Below, in pieces: positions 10,448 through 21,919 of a stretch of DNA of 64,000 nucleotides. The position numbers were made by a program, and so were the translations under genes. The stretch is from positions 124,001 to 188,000 of the forward strand of contig JANATF010000017.1 of NCBI GenBank assembly GCA_029449245.1, in the 5' to 3' direction. The DNA comes from Mortierella alpina. Its lineage: Eukaryota; Mortierellomycota; Mortierellomycetes; Mortierellales; Mortierellaceae. The number at the start of each line of letters is the position of its first letter. Within the stretch, counting starts at the first letter, position 1. The notes beneath the pieces were generated by a model, which saw only the letters and a program-made list of their open reading frames with translations, did not search any database and was not told the DNA's origin.

Positions 10448-12645
10448 TTAGATCTTAGCTCTGATCAGACTAGGAGGCGCGGTGCCTTGGACAAAGAGCT
10501 CGGGGGTGAACGTGCCATGGAAGCCAAAGGGCACATGGTGCTTCAGTCCAATGGTCGCCAACAGTTCCATCGACTGAGCATCCAGGACTGCAAAGTCGGT
10601 AGTTTGCTTCTTGGGGTGGTAGACCTGGACCACCACAAACCCATCATCCTCGGCCCTTGTGTCCTCTTCACCCACCACTGCGTACCCGCCACGTGGGATG
10701 AAGCAAGGCTCGCCTGTGACCCCCTCGCTCTGCCAGAACTTGGTGCCTTTTCCATGCAGGTCATGCTTCAGGACCGCAGTGTAATAATGTGGCCGCTTAA
10801 GATCACTCGAGGCCATCATGTAGGTATATCGGGTGCTCAATCCATGGCGATAAGGGTGGATGGCTGGGAACTCGACCGAGGCTGGGTGGAGGATAGTCTG
10901 GTGCACCAATAACGGCTTCATCGCGTCTGCTGCAGTCGCTTCCTCTCCGAAACGGACCTTGAATCCTGTCAACAGCCCAGGAGCCTTAGACGCGTTACTG
11001 AGCCAAGACTTGTTTTCAAACTCCATGGTGAATTTTTTGCCCAGGCAGACGGCGGTCAGATCGAGACCGACGACGCGACCTCCTTGCTCTGTCAACTCTT
11101 GGACGTTGCCGAAATGGAAAATGTGGCAGGGTTCGGGGATGTCGGCTTCAATCCATGGGCGGCCTCCCAGGATCTGGTCGGCGACCTGAGCTGTGCGAGC
11201 AATGATGACGAGACGACAGGGGAGGTGGTCGTAGTGGCGCATGGCGTCGCCAGGCGAGGAAAGGCCCAGGAAGAACTTGTAGACGTCTGCGGTCGAAATG
11301 TTGACAAAGGGGGTGATCTGGACAATGTAAAAGTGCTTGCTGAGAAGCAGGTCATGAGCGTAGTTGAGTCCTGGGATATGGAACGTCTATTTGTGCATGT
11401 TAACAGAAGTGAGTCCAAGATATAACGATAAAGTCTGACTCTTTGCTGACATTCTTTTTTTTTGCGCTGGTTTACCTGGCGGCTCTTAACAGACCACTGG
11501 CGACCATACTCGTTGATCTGGAGCGAAGGGAGACGATGGACGCCTGCCTTGGCCGACATGGTGACCAGTCGGTCGAGAGTTGGGTCGTATCGGAAATGCG
11601 CCCCGAGCACTTTGAGGTCCAGTGTCCCATCAAGGTCTTCTTCGCCGATGGTCTCGAGCGTTGTAGGGTCCAGACAATAAGGAAGTCCTGTTACATCAAG
11701 AGGTCAGAGACGTTTACTGACAAGATGGCATCGTACGTGTTAAGCATGACACAGTCAAATGTCTACTCCATACCTGTCTCGTGCGCGCTGAGTACTTTGC
11801 CCTGGTTATTCAATGGAAGCAGGACGTGGTGAGTTTTTCTTCCTGGACACTTGTAGTCATTAGACGGCGCCGCCTTTCTCTTACCTCCCACATATAGACA
11901 TTGGTGTTGGAGGGGTTCCTGAAGGTGAGCACGGTCGAGCACTTTTCCCAGCCAACCTTTGCCTTGATGAGTGCCGCCAGGTTTGCCTTGAGGCTGTTCG
12001 GATCGGTCCCCATCTGACCACGATAAATCATCTTCTTGGCGGCTTGCTCCTCGACCCTGTGGCGCGATTGAACAAAGCGCGAGTTGAAGTGCACATGCCC
12101 ATCGCCAGGGAAGGACAAGGCAACAACAAGACCGTCACCGTCAATGGGATGCGTCAACTTTGTGCTTCCCACACTATCGTTTCCAGGACCTGCGCCATAG
12201 TATTTGAAAAGTAGAAGCAGGTTGTTTGAAGACAATGTCAGTTTCTGTTTGAGCAAGCGAAGGGTGAAGGACAACGCTAAACTTGTGTGGCTCTGGCTCA
12301 TTGAAAATGGAAGTCTATTGTGGCCCATTTTTCCCATGTCGTTCTGCGGACTTTGGATCCGGCTCGGGCGAAAGGGAAGTAAAAAAAGAACCTTGTCGCT
12401 ACCCATTCACAAAAGCAACAAGAGGAGCTGACTGCAAGAAAGGTGTATTGCGGGAATGACAACGCGAACAGGACGGCGAAAAGCGGGTGCGAGAAAAGCG
12501 TACCGTTGCGGAAGAAGGTGCCAACCAGGTCCTTGGGTAAAGTTCCCTTGATGTCGACCTCAGGCACCCAGTAGGCGAGCTGCTCTCTGGCCTGAGTTCT
12601 CCAGCCCGCAGCGGCCTGCTCGATGGTGAAGGTGGCGTGGGCCAT
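10448..12645 (-). CDS. Carotenoid cleavage dioxygenase family enzyme
   Basis: Fe(II)-dependent oxygenase of the CCD/RPE65 family, cleaving a polyene or stilbene double bond. Exons on the minus strand: 12645-12504, 12189-11885, 11801-11774 (28 nt), 11687-11476, 11386-10448; 541 aa. The four iron-binding histidines can be placed: GAHFRYDP, NYAHDL, IFHFGNV and FGFHGTF. The N-terminal family signature FFRNGPGND is formed across intron 1 and VYMWEGKVLSAHETGLPY across introns 2-3. The substrate cannot be read from sequence; in Mucoromycota relatives of this family cut beta-carotene derivatives towards trisporoids, while others are stilbene oxygenases. An upstream in-frame ATG at 12864 would add 73 residues of weak character. 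Donor of exon 4 could instead lie 15 nt earlier (GTTAAG), dropping five residues. Confidence 0.88.
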
Positions 12646-13029
12646 GAGGTGCTGTACTTGCTGCTGTTGCGTTTGGAGTGCGGAAAGCGAATCGAGAGGA
12701 TGCAAGGTTGAGACTGGAGTGGAATGAGAGTGCAGATGCAAAAGCAAAGAGAAGCAGGGACTTCGGGATTGCGGAAAAGTGGGATGCGCCTTTGGCATAT
12801 GAAAATTCGTCAGGCTCAGACGCTGGGAAACATTCGCACTCGCCGCCATGTCCAGTCCAGCCACGCGAAACCTTACTTCTCCACACCAAACTCACTCACG
12901 CGTCCCTTACGACAGAGCTGGTACCCCTCGTGTTGTACGCTGGCGCCTGGTTCACTCGACATTACTGTATTTATTGTGGACCAAGTGTCTAAGCTGGTCC
13001 AAAGTGCTCCCTAGTCGGAGGTACAGTGG

Positions 13030-13464
13030 TCAAGGGCGGGTTGTCCTTGGGTATATGAGCAACCTTTCATCCACCAGCGGCCAGCAGGACACGGCGCAAT
13101 CTTGAAATGCATCCGCTTTGAAGGTCTCCATTTCAGCTACACACTCCCCGAAGCTTTTGAACTTTATGCATTCCTGAAGGGAAGGAGGCATTAGGCAAGT
13201 TGGCCTAGCGATAACGCACTCATGCGTTCGCCATTGGCAAGATCATGACAGGTTCCGTACCTTGACAAAAATTATCTTGACGATCGTTATATAATCTCCT
13301 CGCCGTACGCGTTCTCCAAAGCCGCAGAGCAAGCACGGATAGTCGGCGGCGCACTCTTTGACGATTTCCTTGTGCCAGACTACCGCGCCAGAGACTATGC
13401 TACCGACCAACAGAATCATACTGACGACCACAAGAATCAATGACTGGGAGAGTATAATCATCAT
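13030..13464 (-). CDS. Possible small Cys-rich membrane or secreted protein
   Basis: A two-exon model that I assembled: 13464-13261 and 13173-13030, with an 87 bp GT-AG intron whose acceptor follows a strong pyrimidine tract. It closes in frame to 115 aa. The N-terminus is strongly hydrophobic (residues about 1-29, rich in I/L/V), so a signal peptide or membrane anchor. The rest contains seven cysteines in spaced pairs (KECAADYPCLLC, then three EC/DC/SC positions in exon 2). I recognise no family. The gene could instead be chance; the 354-bp open frame covering exon 1 is the longest clue. It lies upstream of the dioxygenase, on the same strand. Confidence 0.35.
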
Positions 13465-14013
13465 CTTGCTGTTGAGGGGGCAATAACGGTGAGGATGATG
13501 GGCAAGTGTGTATGGAAACACTGTGATATTTAAATGAGTGAGTGCTGGACAGGAAGGCTTCCTGGGCATGTTATTAGCGAAACCAGCCCGTTTCACGCTC
13601 TCTCACAGGTCCAGCCAAGTGGGAGAGCATGGAAGCTACACGTCTAGACGCCATGGTGAAAACGGTAGAGACATTTTAGTGTTGTGTTTCCATCATACTT
13701 CGTCTAATCCTGTCTCTTCATTCACCTGTTCCCATCTGAACACTTCTTCGATACGTGAATCCCGTTCAATCGTACGCGAGAAAAGTTGTGCGTACACACA
13801 GGGTAGAAAGATCTTCATCTCGACGACAGTGGCAAAGGGATCGTCTTTGGTCAATGGAGCCTGATCATAGAAGGAGGCGGTCAAATAGTGAGGTATATAT
13901 ATTTGAATGTGCAAATATATAAACCCTCTATAATTGACGATCACATGGTTTTGTGTACGTGATTTGTACCCGATGGTTGATATAGTACAAAAATTCCACG
14001 TTCATAATCACTA
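13465..14013. other. Intergenic, no gene seen
   Basis: AT-richer stretch upstream of the tRNA, with TATATA-like repeats at about 13893-13925. The short open frames here have no recognisable content. Confidence 0.5.
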
Positions 14014-14094
14014 GTCAACATGGCCGAGCGGTTAAGGCGTGAGACTAGAAATCTCATGGGTTCTCCCGCGCAGGTTCAAATCCTGCTGTTGACG
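14014..14094 (+). tRNA. tRNA-Ser (anticodon AGA)
   Basis: The 7-bp acceptor stem GTCAACA pairs perfectly with TGTTGAC, leaving G as discriminator. The anticodon stem TGAGA/TCTCA holds the loop CTAGAAA, reading AGA (Ser, UCN codons). A long variable arm (GGG TTCT CCC) marks a class II tRNA, as expected for serine. The T arm GCAGG/CCTGC encloses TTCAAAT. Internal A box TGGCCGAGCGG and B box GGTTCAAATCC are intact. No intron. Confidence 0.96.
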
Positions 14095-14100
14095 CGATTC

Positions 14101-14109
14101 TTTTTTTTT
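14101..14109 (+). terminator. RNA polymerase III T-run terminator
   Basis: A run of nine T's begins a few bases after the tRNA-Ser discriminator, the standard Pol III stop signal. Confidence 0.8.
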
Positions 14110-14668
14110 GCCCTTACATTTTCTTCTCCTTGCTTTCTTGACTTGACCAACCATTCTTTTCGCTTTTTGCTATTCTGACATGATAAGGAACTGTACATGC
14201 ACATGCATCTGATTGTCTTTTCGTTGAGATGTTCTATCATCATCATTTCATGTCAGAAAGGAAAAGTTTGATGTTGTGGTAGGTGGAAAAAAAGCAATTT
14301 TGCATGCAACTGGCGATACTCACACAGTCTCATCATCGACTGCGGCGGGATGTCTTGACGATCCAAGAGGGTCGATACGGGTTACAGTTTGAACTCCCAA
14401 GGCAGCGCAATGATTCTGAGGTGTGGTTTGAAAACCGGGCTGTAGCTGAACACACCCATACTTTTTGGAGAGACGTGGTCGTTCAGATCATCAACATGAA
14501 CATGCTGGTTTCATTGTGGTTTTTCCGTGAGAGGAAAGCAGCATTTAGGCAGACGCACACTGTCGTTGCCTCCACCCACCAGTGACACCTTCATTCTCCT
14601 TCTCTCTGTCTCTCTCTCTCTCTCCCTCATTCGCTTGCTCCTTTCCAAGATAACATTGTCTTTATTCC
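14110..14668. other. Upstream region of the MFS gene
   Basis: About 560 bp without a supported gene. It ends in a CT repeat (about 14595-14625) just before the MFS start. An open frame at 14283-14585 has no recognisable feature and no clear splice partner. Confidence 0.45.
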
Positions 14669-16565
14669 ATGAGTTCGCAGACTGAAGTTGAGCCCTCTCT
14701 TCATGCAAAGTCTCAGGACAACACTGACCTTGATGATCAGACTCCTCAAGAGGAGGCATCATCCCCCAGCGCATCATTTTCTACCGATATCGGCGCTGGG
14801 GCAACGGAAACAGCATCGAGGCCAGGCTTGACCATTGATCCCAGATATGAGGATCCCAGTTTCGGCCCAAAGACACCGCTGACAACAGCAAGACGGATTT
14901 TGGTCATTTTGGGCATATGCGTCGCCATCTTTCTGTCTGCACTCGACCAGACCATTGTCACGACTACTCTGCCTGCGATCGCTAAAGAGTTTAGCGACTT
15001 TGTAGACATTGCTTGGGTTGGAACAGCATATCTCATTTCAACGACTGCAGTCCAACCTCTGTATGGGATCACGAGCAACATGTTTGGTCGCAAGAGGACA
15101 ATGTAAGTGAACCGTAAACGCTGGAATACAGTGCAGTGCTCGGTGCCTTTTCGTTGTTTGAATATAGCTAATGAACGCCATATATGTAGGCTATTTGCGT
15201 GCACGGTCTTTTTACTCGGATCTGCACTCTGCGGGTCTGCTTGGTCCATGCTCGTGCTTATTGTAAGCCAAACAATGTTTACTTCACCTTCACACCGTGG
15301 GACACATTTGATATCAAAGACCATTCTCTAAGCAGCGAAGCATTTTCATGTAGATTGCAAGATCGGTTCAAGGTCTTGGTGGGAGCGGCATAGTCGCCCT
15401 GTCCAACATCATCATTGCAGATATTGTCCCTCTGCGACAGCGTGGGAGCTACCAAGGCGCGCTTGCAATGGTTTTTGCCGTTGCAGCAGTTTTAGGCCCG
15501 CTCTTGGGGGGCGTCTTCTCTGACTATGTATCCTGGCGGTGGGCTTTTTATATCAACCTGCCGACGGGTGCTGTTGCTGTCATGATGCTTGTTCCTTTCC
15601 TGCACTTGCATAGACCAAAGGGTGTGGCCTTCTGTGCCAATATCATGTCTCTGGATTTTTCTGGCATCTTTCTCCTCGTTGCCTCAATTACGCTCATTCT
15701 TCTTGGACTGAAATGGGGTGCTGTTGCAAAGTTCGCATGGGACTCGAGTGTTGTGCTGAGTGTGCTCCTTGTGGGGCTGGTCTTGGGGATCTTGTTCTTG
15801 TTAAACGAGTGGAGGTATGCGAAGCAGCCCATCATCCCTTTGCGGCTCTTTGGCACCTGGTCGTTGGCGGCTACCTATGTAGATGTGTTTATACAAGGAT
15901 TCATCTCGCTAGGCTTGCTTTTCTTTCTGCCATTGTACTACCAGGCTGTGCATGGATCAAGCGCGGTGCAGTCGGGTATTGAGCTGATGCCCTTTGTGAT
16001 AGCTCAATCACTCGTGGCGATGGTCGTAGGGATGCAGATGAGCCGATGGGGTATTTACAAAGAGTTCACGGTCGCGGGATTTGCGATGGGTACTGCTTCT
16101 GGAGGACTGATGACCATTTTGGAGGAGAGGACCTCGAAAGGCGTTTTAGTTGTCATTCTTGTCATGACTGGCACCTCTCAAGGCTTGATGGTCTCGTCCA
16201 TGCTTCTAGGTATCCACGCGCAAGTCAAGAGTCCGAAGGATGTTGCATTTGGAACGTCGCTTTGGACGTTTCTTCGAACGTTTGGAGGCGTGTTTGGTAT
16301 CGCGGTTGGGAACGCGTTTTTGCAGCGCAGCCTGTCAAGCGCGGGGTTGGAGCGCTATGCGCTGGACATCAAGGCCATTGCGACACTGCCAGAGGATATC
16401 AAGGGACCGGTGCTGAGGGCGTTTATGCGAGGGCTGCACGAGTTCTTTGTGCTCATGGCGGTGCTGTCGGGTGTCGGGCTCTTGGCCAGTTTGATGATCA
16501 GTAAGGTCCAGCTGGGGCCGAGAAAGGAGCAGCAGGGCCAGGACGGCGAAGCCTCTAGCGAGTAG
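14669..16565 (+). CDS. MFS drug:H+ antiporter, DHA2-like (14 TM)
   Basis: Plasma- or vacuolar-membrane exporter of the major facilitator superfamily, 572 aa. Exons: 14669-15102, 15190-15262, 15354-16565. After an acidic, Ser-rich cytosolic N-terminus (about 75 residues), TM1 carries the DHA2 signature LSALDQTIVTTTLPAIA and TM2 WVGTAYLISTTAVQPLYG. Motif A is GRKRTM after TM2; motif C is AVLGPLLGGVFSDYVSWRWAFYINLP, typical of antiporters. Many further hydrophobic segments follow, consistent with 14 helices. Such proteins export toxins, siderophores or basic amino acids; no neighbour suggests the substrate, and no secondary-metabolite cluster surrounds it. Confidence 0.9.
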
Positions 16566-16943
16566 ACGCGATATCTATGGTTATTAAATAGTTGACTGTA
16601 CAAATTCATTCATCCACTTTTTCTTCTGCACAGTCAGCCTCGTCGTCCATTGTCCGCTCTTTCCTTCTTCCTTCTTGCACATCAGCCCTCCAGCAAATCC
16701 CACTGTCCTCAGACGAGGATGATCGCTGCCACCCTGCGCCCGTGACTCTTCCTGACCCACCCGCCAATCGACGATGCGGCCCATCGCGCACTCGGATCCT
16801 CGGGTACAGAATCCCCAGGCTGATCAACAGCCATGCAGCTCGAGTCCACGAGCTCGTCGACTGAACCATGACTAAGCCATTCTCTGTCGTTTTCTGCATC
16901 GTCCCATTCTCTTATTCTCTTACAGCGCCCCGCTAACAGGCCC
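16566..16943. other. Spacer between MFS gene and unknown gene
   Basis: 378 bp, partly CT-rich (TTCTCTTATTCTCTTACAG just before the next start could be the end of a 5' UTR intron). No gene seen. Confidence 0.4.
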
Positions 16944-18050
16944 ATGTTCGCCAGCGTGCGGCAGCCCTACCCGCGTCCTCACTATGCTGCTCCCATGGCC
17001 ATGCCACCACCCCCGGGGGCTGCCTCATCAGTGGCTGTCGTAGGATCGAACACGGCTTTGCATTCCATGGTGCGTCCAGGTGCACCGCCTCCACCGCCTC
17101 CAACCTTGGCTCAGCTTCAGCACCAGCAGCAGCGGCCGCTGTACGCTCGACACCCTGCTGCGGCTACGGGCAGAAACGCTCAAGCGTACCACCCACGACC
17201 CAACATACCCTTCGCTGCAGCACAGCGTCCCTTCATCCACCCACCTGCATCGAGACAGATCGTGGACAGTCTACGGGACAACCTGCTGGGAAACCCGCAT
17301 TTTTATCACAGCGTCATGGATCTTGCTAGCAGAGGAGGCATCTTTCTGAATCTTACCTCCTCCTCCAGCACTCCTATGACATCCGATCCTTCGCCAAGCG
17401 CGGTAGGTCAAAATCTTGTGTTGTCATGGATTTGTTCAGAAAAGGTTGAACCTGAAAACTCAACCACAGTCCCGTATGCTTGCTTCGATTAGATCGCTGA
17501 AAAGCATGCCTTGGCAGCCACAGAGGCCAGCACAATAGCGACAGTTGCAGAGTCTACAGCACAGGTTTCCGCCAAGGAGCCTTTAGCTAAATCTAGGCTA
17601 TCGAAAGGCCAACGAAAACGACTTCGAAAGACAAAGAAGACCATGGAGAAAAGGGCTCAGTCGTACCTCGCTCTACTTTCGCAGTCGATGTTCAGGATGA
17701 AAATCAAGGATCTGAAGGTGGCGAATAAGACGTGCTTGTCAAAAGTCAATGGATGGACGGGCGTTGACTTGGCACCAGATCGGGCGGCGGTGTGTCGACG
17801 CAAGCTGCAGGGCGGGTGCAAGGCGGATCCAGAGTTCATCAACATGGTGGCCAAGGAGCTCGACAGGATGGTTGACATTATCAAAGGGGATGAGTCCATG
17901 GACAGCAAAGAGCGCAGACGCAAAATGAAGGCATTCAGGAATATTGCAGGCTATCACGACTTGATTGTTCAGTCCTTGAAGGCTGACCTGCAACCATCCG
18001 AGGAGACAGGTCGAATGGCGTCAGTGGTGGCAACGGCAGCAACGCAATGA
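16944..18050 (+). CDS. Unknown protein with Pro-rich N-terminus and basic segment
   Basis: Exons 16944-17402 and 17493-18050, 338 aa; I do not recognise a family. Residues 1-110 are rich in Pro, Ala, Gln and His and look disordered. Residues about 110-140 (IVDSLRDNLLGNPHFYHSVMDLA) could form helices. Residues 188-207 are a Lys/Arg cluster (SKGQRKRLRKTKKTMEKR), usable as a nuclear signal or RNA-binding patch. The last 130 residues are helical with two Cys (CRRKLQGGCK) and a second charged helix (DSKERRRKMKAFRN). A nuclear or nucleolar role is only a guess. Confidence 0.65.
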
Positions 18051-18653
18051 TCCATGGCCCTTCAACACCTGAAGGTCTCTAACCGTGAGTCCAGTTGATC
18101 TATTTTCCGAGAAAAAGACGTATCAGCAAATGAACCGAGTGGTGTCAAGAGTGGTGTCAAGAGTGTTTTCACGCCTCCAAACTTAGGAGTGAGGTCAAAC
18201 AATGGAAAAAGACGCAACAAATACATGTCATGTCTGGATCGTGTCTTCCTCGGCGAATTTAACGGCTCATGCACGCCTCTCGAGTACAAGAGGACTATTT
18301 TGTATTGCCCACGGTTGCAGCGAGGAATGAACGAGTCATTGGGACACAGTCGCGACGGCAAGACGGGCGCGTTGGGGGTGCGAAGGTGTGGGCGCTGCGG
18401 ATTCGTCAGTAGGGCCAAATCCAGAAACGGGTTTATCGAACATTGATCCACGCGAACTCTAAATTGAAGGCACGCTTTTTTATGCCTGTGCCGAATGTTC
18501 TCCCATCGTTTCTCTTCCATCCATCCATCCATCCATCCATCCTTTCAGGTCGACACTCTTCGCCATCAGCAGCTCTGCTTCCTCCCCCTCCTCCCCCTCT
18601 TTCTTCTTATCCCACACTTCCCTCCTTGTCAGACATCAACTTGCATGCTCCAC
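18051..18653. other. Upstream region of GGA gene with CATC microsatellite
   Basis: About 600 bp. A short CATC repeat lies at about 18520-18543, followed by CT-rich DNA up to the GGA start. A 156-codon minus-strand open frame here looks like a shadow: no family likeness, no promoter. Confidence 0.4.
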
Positions 18654-21493
18654 ATGAACTACGGCCAGCAACCAAAGTCGGTTCTCGAGTCCTACATCGG
18701 TACTGCACAAAGATGCCTTCTGGCCTTGGCATTTACAGACTTCTTTATACATTCACTCTTCTTCTGTCTCAACACGACTGACAAGCAGACATCCATGCAC
18801 GCGGATTAGAACGAGCCTGCGACCCGTCGCGCTATGAGCCCGACTTGGCGCTCAACCTCGAAATCTGCGATGTCATCAAGGAGAAGCAGAAAAACACGCA
18901 AGTTAATCCTCCATTGAATCGCAGAACAGTGTAGCGGCGTAGTCGAATAGTTCATCAGCATCGGCCTAACTCTACTACCATCACTTTTCCTCCTGTAGAC
19001 CTAGAGAGGCGGCAGTGTACATTGTGCGACTAGTGAACAACCGTAACATGCATGTGGGCATGTTGGCTCTGTCAGTAAGGAATATGCACACGCTTCTTGG
19101 AAAGACTGGACAGGGATCTCATAGGAGCTGAGGATACATGGATTGTTGATGCTCAGGTTATTCATCGTTCTTTCTTTCCAAATTAGCTCCTTGATAACTG
19201 CGTCAAGAACTGTGGATATCCCTTCCATCTGCAGATCGCAACGAAGGAGTTTCTGAACGAGCTGGTTCGCAAGTTTCCAGAACGACCACTGGTTGTGCCA
19301 ACGCCGGTTCAGAACAGGATTTTGGAATTGATCCAGGAGTGGTACCAGACGCTGTGTAAATCATCACGGTACAAGGAGGACCTTGTCCATATCAAGGACA
19401 TGCATCGGCTCTTGACCTATAAAGGGTATAGGTTCCCACAGATCAAGGACGACTCTGCCTCGGTCCTGAATCCTGTCGCTGTAAGTACACTTATTGGTCG
19501 CCATCATGAAACGACGAAGGTACGCTTAAGGCTAACATAAGAGATTCACCTCATTAACGACTCTGTAACTGACTTTTCCTAGTCGCTCAAATCGCCCGCA
19601 GAGCTGGAGGAGGAAGATCGAGCAGCTCAGTCAGCTGTAAGTCGCAAAGAGGACAATGGCGTTTGACATGGTTGAGGACCACAGCGTACGGTACTGAGTG
19701 GGATAAACCTTTCACTTTTATAGAAACTGCAAGAGCTCATCAGGCGCGGAAGACCCGAGGATGTCTTGGCCGCGAATGAGCTGGTCAAGAAGATGACTGG
19801 ATATGTGAGTCTGACGCGTTTGGATCACAGCTTTCAAAGGCCGGAGTTACAAAATACGCCAAGAATTCTCATATTCGTCTAACTTTCTTTTGATCTGTTT
19901 GCAGGAGCAGGAAGTGAAGCCCGATTATGCCGAAGAGGCCTCATCGGAACTGGACAAGATTTTGCAAAAGGCTGTCTTGCTGACAGAGATGTTGAACGAT
20001 GTCAAGCCAGGGGAGATTATTGGCAGAGGAGATATCTTTGAGGTAATCATTGGAAACAGCCTGGCGACAGATCTTTATTGGCCAACAAAGAGATCTAACA
20101 ACTTGTTTTTAATACTGCTGTAGGAACTGCTTGCCACATGCAAGGCAGCGCAACCAAAAATCCAAAAGTTCATTAGCGAAGGCGACGATGATGACAACAT
20201 TGGTGCGCATTTTTGCTGCAGACTTTTATCGTAGGAGATGATGTTCATTGTATTGTTTTTATAGATTTTTGAATGACACTGACATACTTGATGCTTTTGT
20301 CCTTCTAGAAAAGCTGTTGCAGATCAACGACATCATCAACAGTGCTATTGAACAGTTCAATCAAGTCAAGAAAGGAAATCTGATCAAGGCAGCGATCCCT
20401 TCGCTCGGACAGGACAGTCAGGACAGTGGCTGTGCTCCTGCTCAACAGAGCGAGTCATCCTTGATTGACCTAGTCGACTTTGGCGACGTGAGTAGCAGCG
20501 CGCCATCGTCTGTACCAAAGCCTCCAGCGGCTGCACCATCTACGACTGGTAAGTGCTTCGGTACAACGTCTTCAAGTAGACCTGTGGGTTATTGCACGCG
20601 GATATTTAATTGCGGACTTGCTAGTGTGTTGATTGTGAATTATCGTTTCTATATTTCTCAGGAAATCTGATGGACGATTTGATGAGTCTCAACTTTAACG
20701 ACGGACCACCGCCGGCGTGGGCTGCTGCAGGAAGTATCAGTCTTGGGCAATCTATCTCTCCCTCAGGATCCTCTATGCACTCGGCCTCGTCATCCAGCGC
20801 AGCACCCCCCGGCTACAGCGCATTCATGAATCTTGGTAACCCAAGCTCAGGATCAGGATCAGGATCTCCGGCCTTTGCAAAGAGTCCATTAATGGATCAG
20901 AATATCCTCAGCCAGTCATCGCGTCCATCTACACCGGCCGCTCATTCTCAACCCTCAGCGACAGCAGTGGACTCTGCTTTTGGCGACTTTGACTTTGTCT
21001 CCAACACAGGTGCCACTCCCTCTGGGTCGACTACCGGTAAGAGCCTTTTATTTTCACTCGTGTATTTCACGAAGAGGCTTCTAACGGATGAGAGGTGCCT
21101 GTTCTATTTTGCTAAGCATTGTCCTTCGAATCTCTCTTTACTTTTGCAGTGGCATTGTTTAACAAAGGTGGGCTGTCGATTGATCTGGAGATCGAATATC
21201 CTGCAGGGGATGCCAGTGCGATCAAGGCTTTGGCGTCGTTTTCCAACTCACTCAACAGCGCCATGTCGATGCTGACGTTCCGTGTTGCTGTTCCCAAGAG
21301 TCTTCAGCTGCAGCTGCATCCACAGTCAGGACAGGGCATTGCGGCGTTCTCGCGGCGGAGTGTGACCCAGTTGATGGAGATCAAGAACCCGTTGAAGCAG
21401 CAGCCTGTGCGGATCAGGTACCATGTCTCGTATGTGGTCGAAGGGCGGACGATAGAGGAGCAAGGAGAGTTCAACCAGTTCCCCACTGTGTAA
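18654..21493 (+). CDS. GGA-type clathrin adaptor (VHS-GAT-GAE)
   Basis: ARF-dependent adaptor that sorts cargo from the trans-Golgi to endosomes, 604 aa. Exons: 18654-18699, 18810-18897, 18999-19074, 19187-19480, 19583-19636, 19724-19804, 19905-20042, 20124-20202, 20309-20548, 20662-21036, 21150-21493. Domains in order: VHS (residues about 10-165; CVKNCGYPFHLQIATKEFLNEL is typical), GAT three-helix bundle (about 185-330; ELVKKM, EIIGRGDIFEELLATCKAAQPKIQKFI), a Ser/Pro-rich hinge, and a C-terminal gamma-ear domain (about 495-604, from FNKGGLSIDLEIEYP). Exon 1 encodes only 15 residues. Intron 2 starts GCAAGT; the only in-frame GT alternative runs into a TAG, so a GC-AG intron is needed. Confidence 0.93.
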
Positions 21494-21919
21494 GCAGACT
21501 GAGAGTTCATACCCCTAGAGCGAGAGACAGCACGAAATAAAAAAAAAAACGCGTCGATCCGTAGCGTAGCGACGCAGCCACCCTCAACTGGGATTTAACC
21601 TTTTCTAGTTGGTCATTCCTCTAGACGCATCTCTCTTCTCTTCGATTATTCCCATTTCGATTCCACAGGTCAACAGTCGCAGCACCTTGCAGGGTCTTTC
21701 TTTCTCTCTCTGTCTCTACGCCTGGCACAACCCCAGCACTCCCAGTGGTCGCCATATCGGTCCCTCGCCCCTCGCCCCACGCAGCAACCCCGTACCAGGA
21801 CAACAGGACACTGGCGGAGCGAGAGCGACGACGACCCCTTCTCCTCCGTCCAATGTGCCTGCCCATCCCCTAGGGACGCTCCATTGACCCACCCCAGTGC
21901 GGCCCATTAACAACCTCCA
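21494..21919. other. Spacer between GGA and Myb-like gene
   Basis: 426 bp holding the GGA 3' end and the next promoter. CT-rich around 21700-21715. No gene seen. Confidence 0.4.

Noticed and set aside
14283-14585. 100-codon plus-strand frame upstream of the MFS gene
   Set aside because: No family likeness, no plausible splice to the MFS exon, and the MFS start at 14669 already fits the family.
18062-18532. 156-codon minus-strand frame upstream of the GGA gene
   Set aside because: No recognisable motif; begins within a CATC microsatellite and overlaps the expected GGA promoter.
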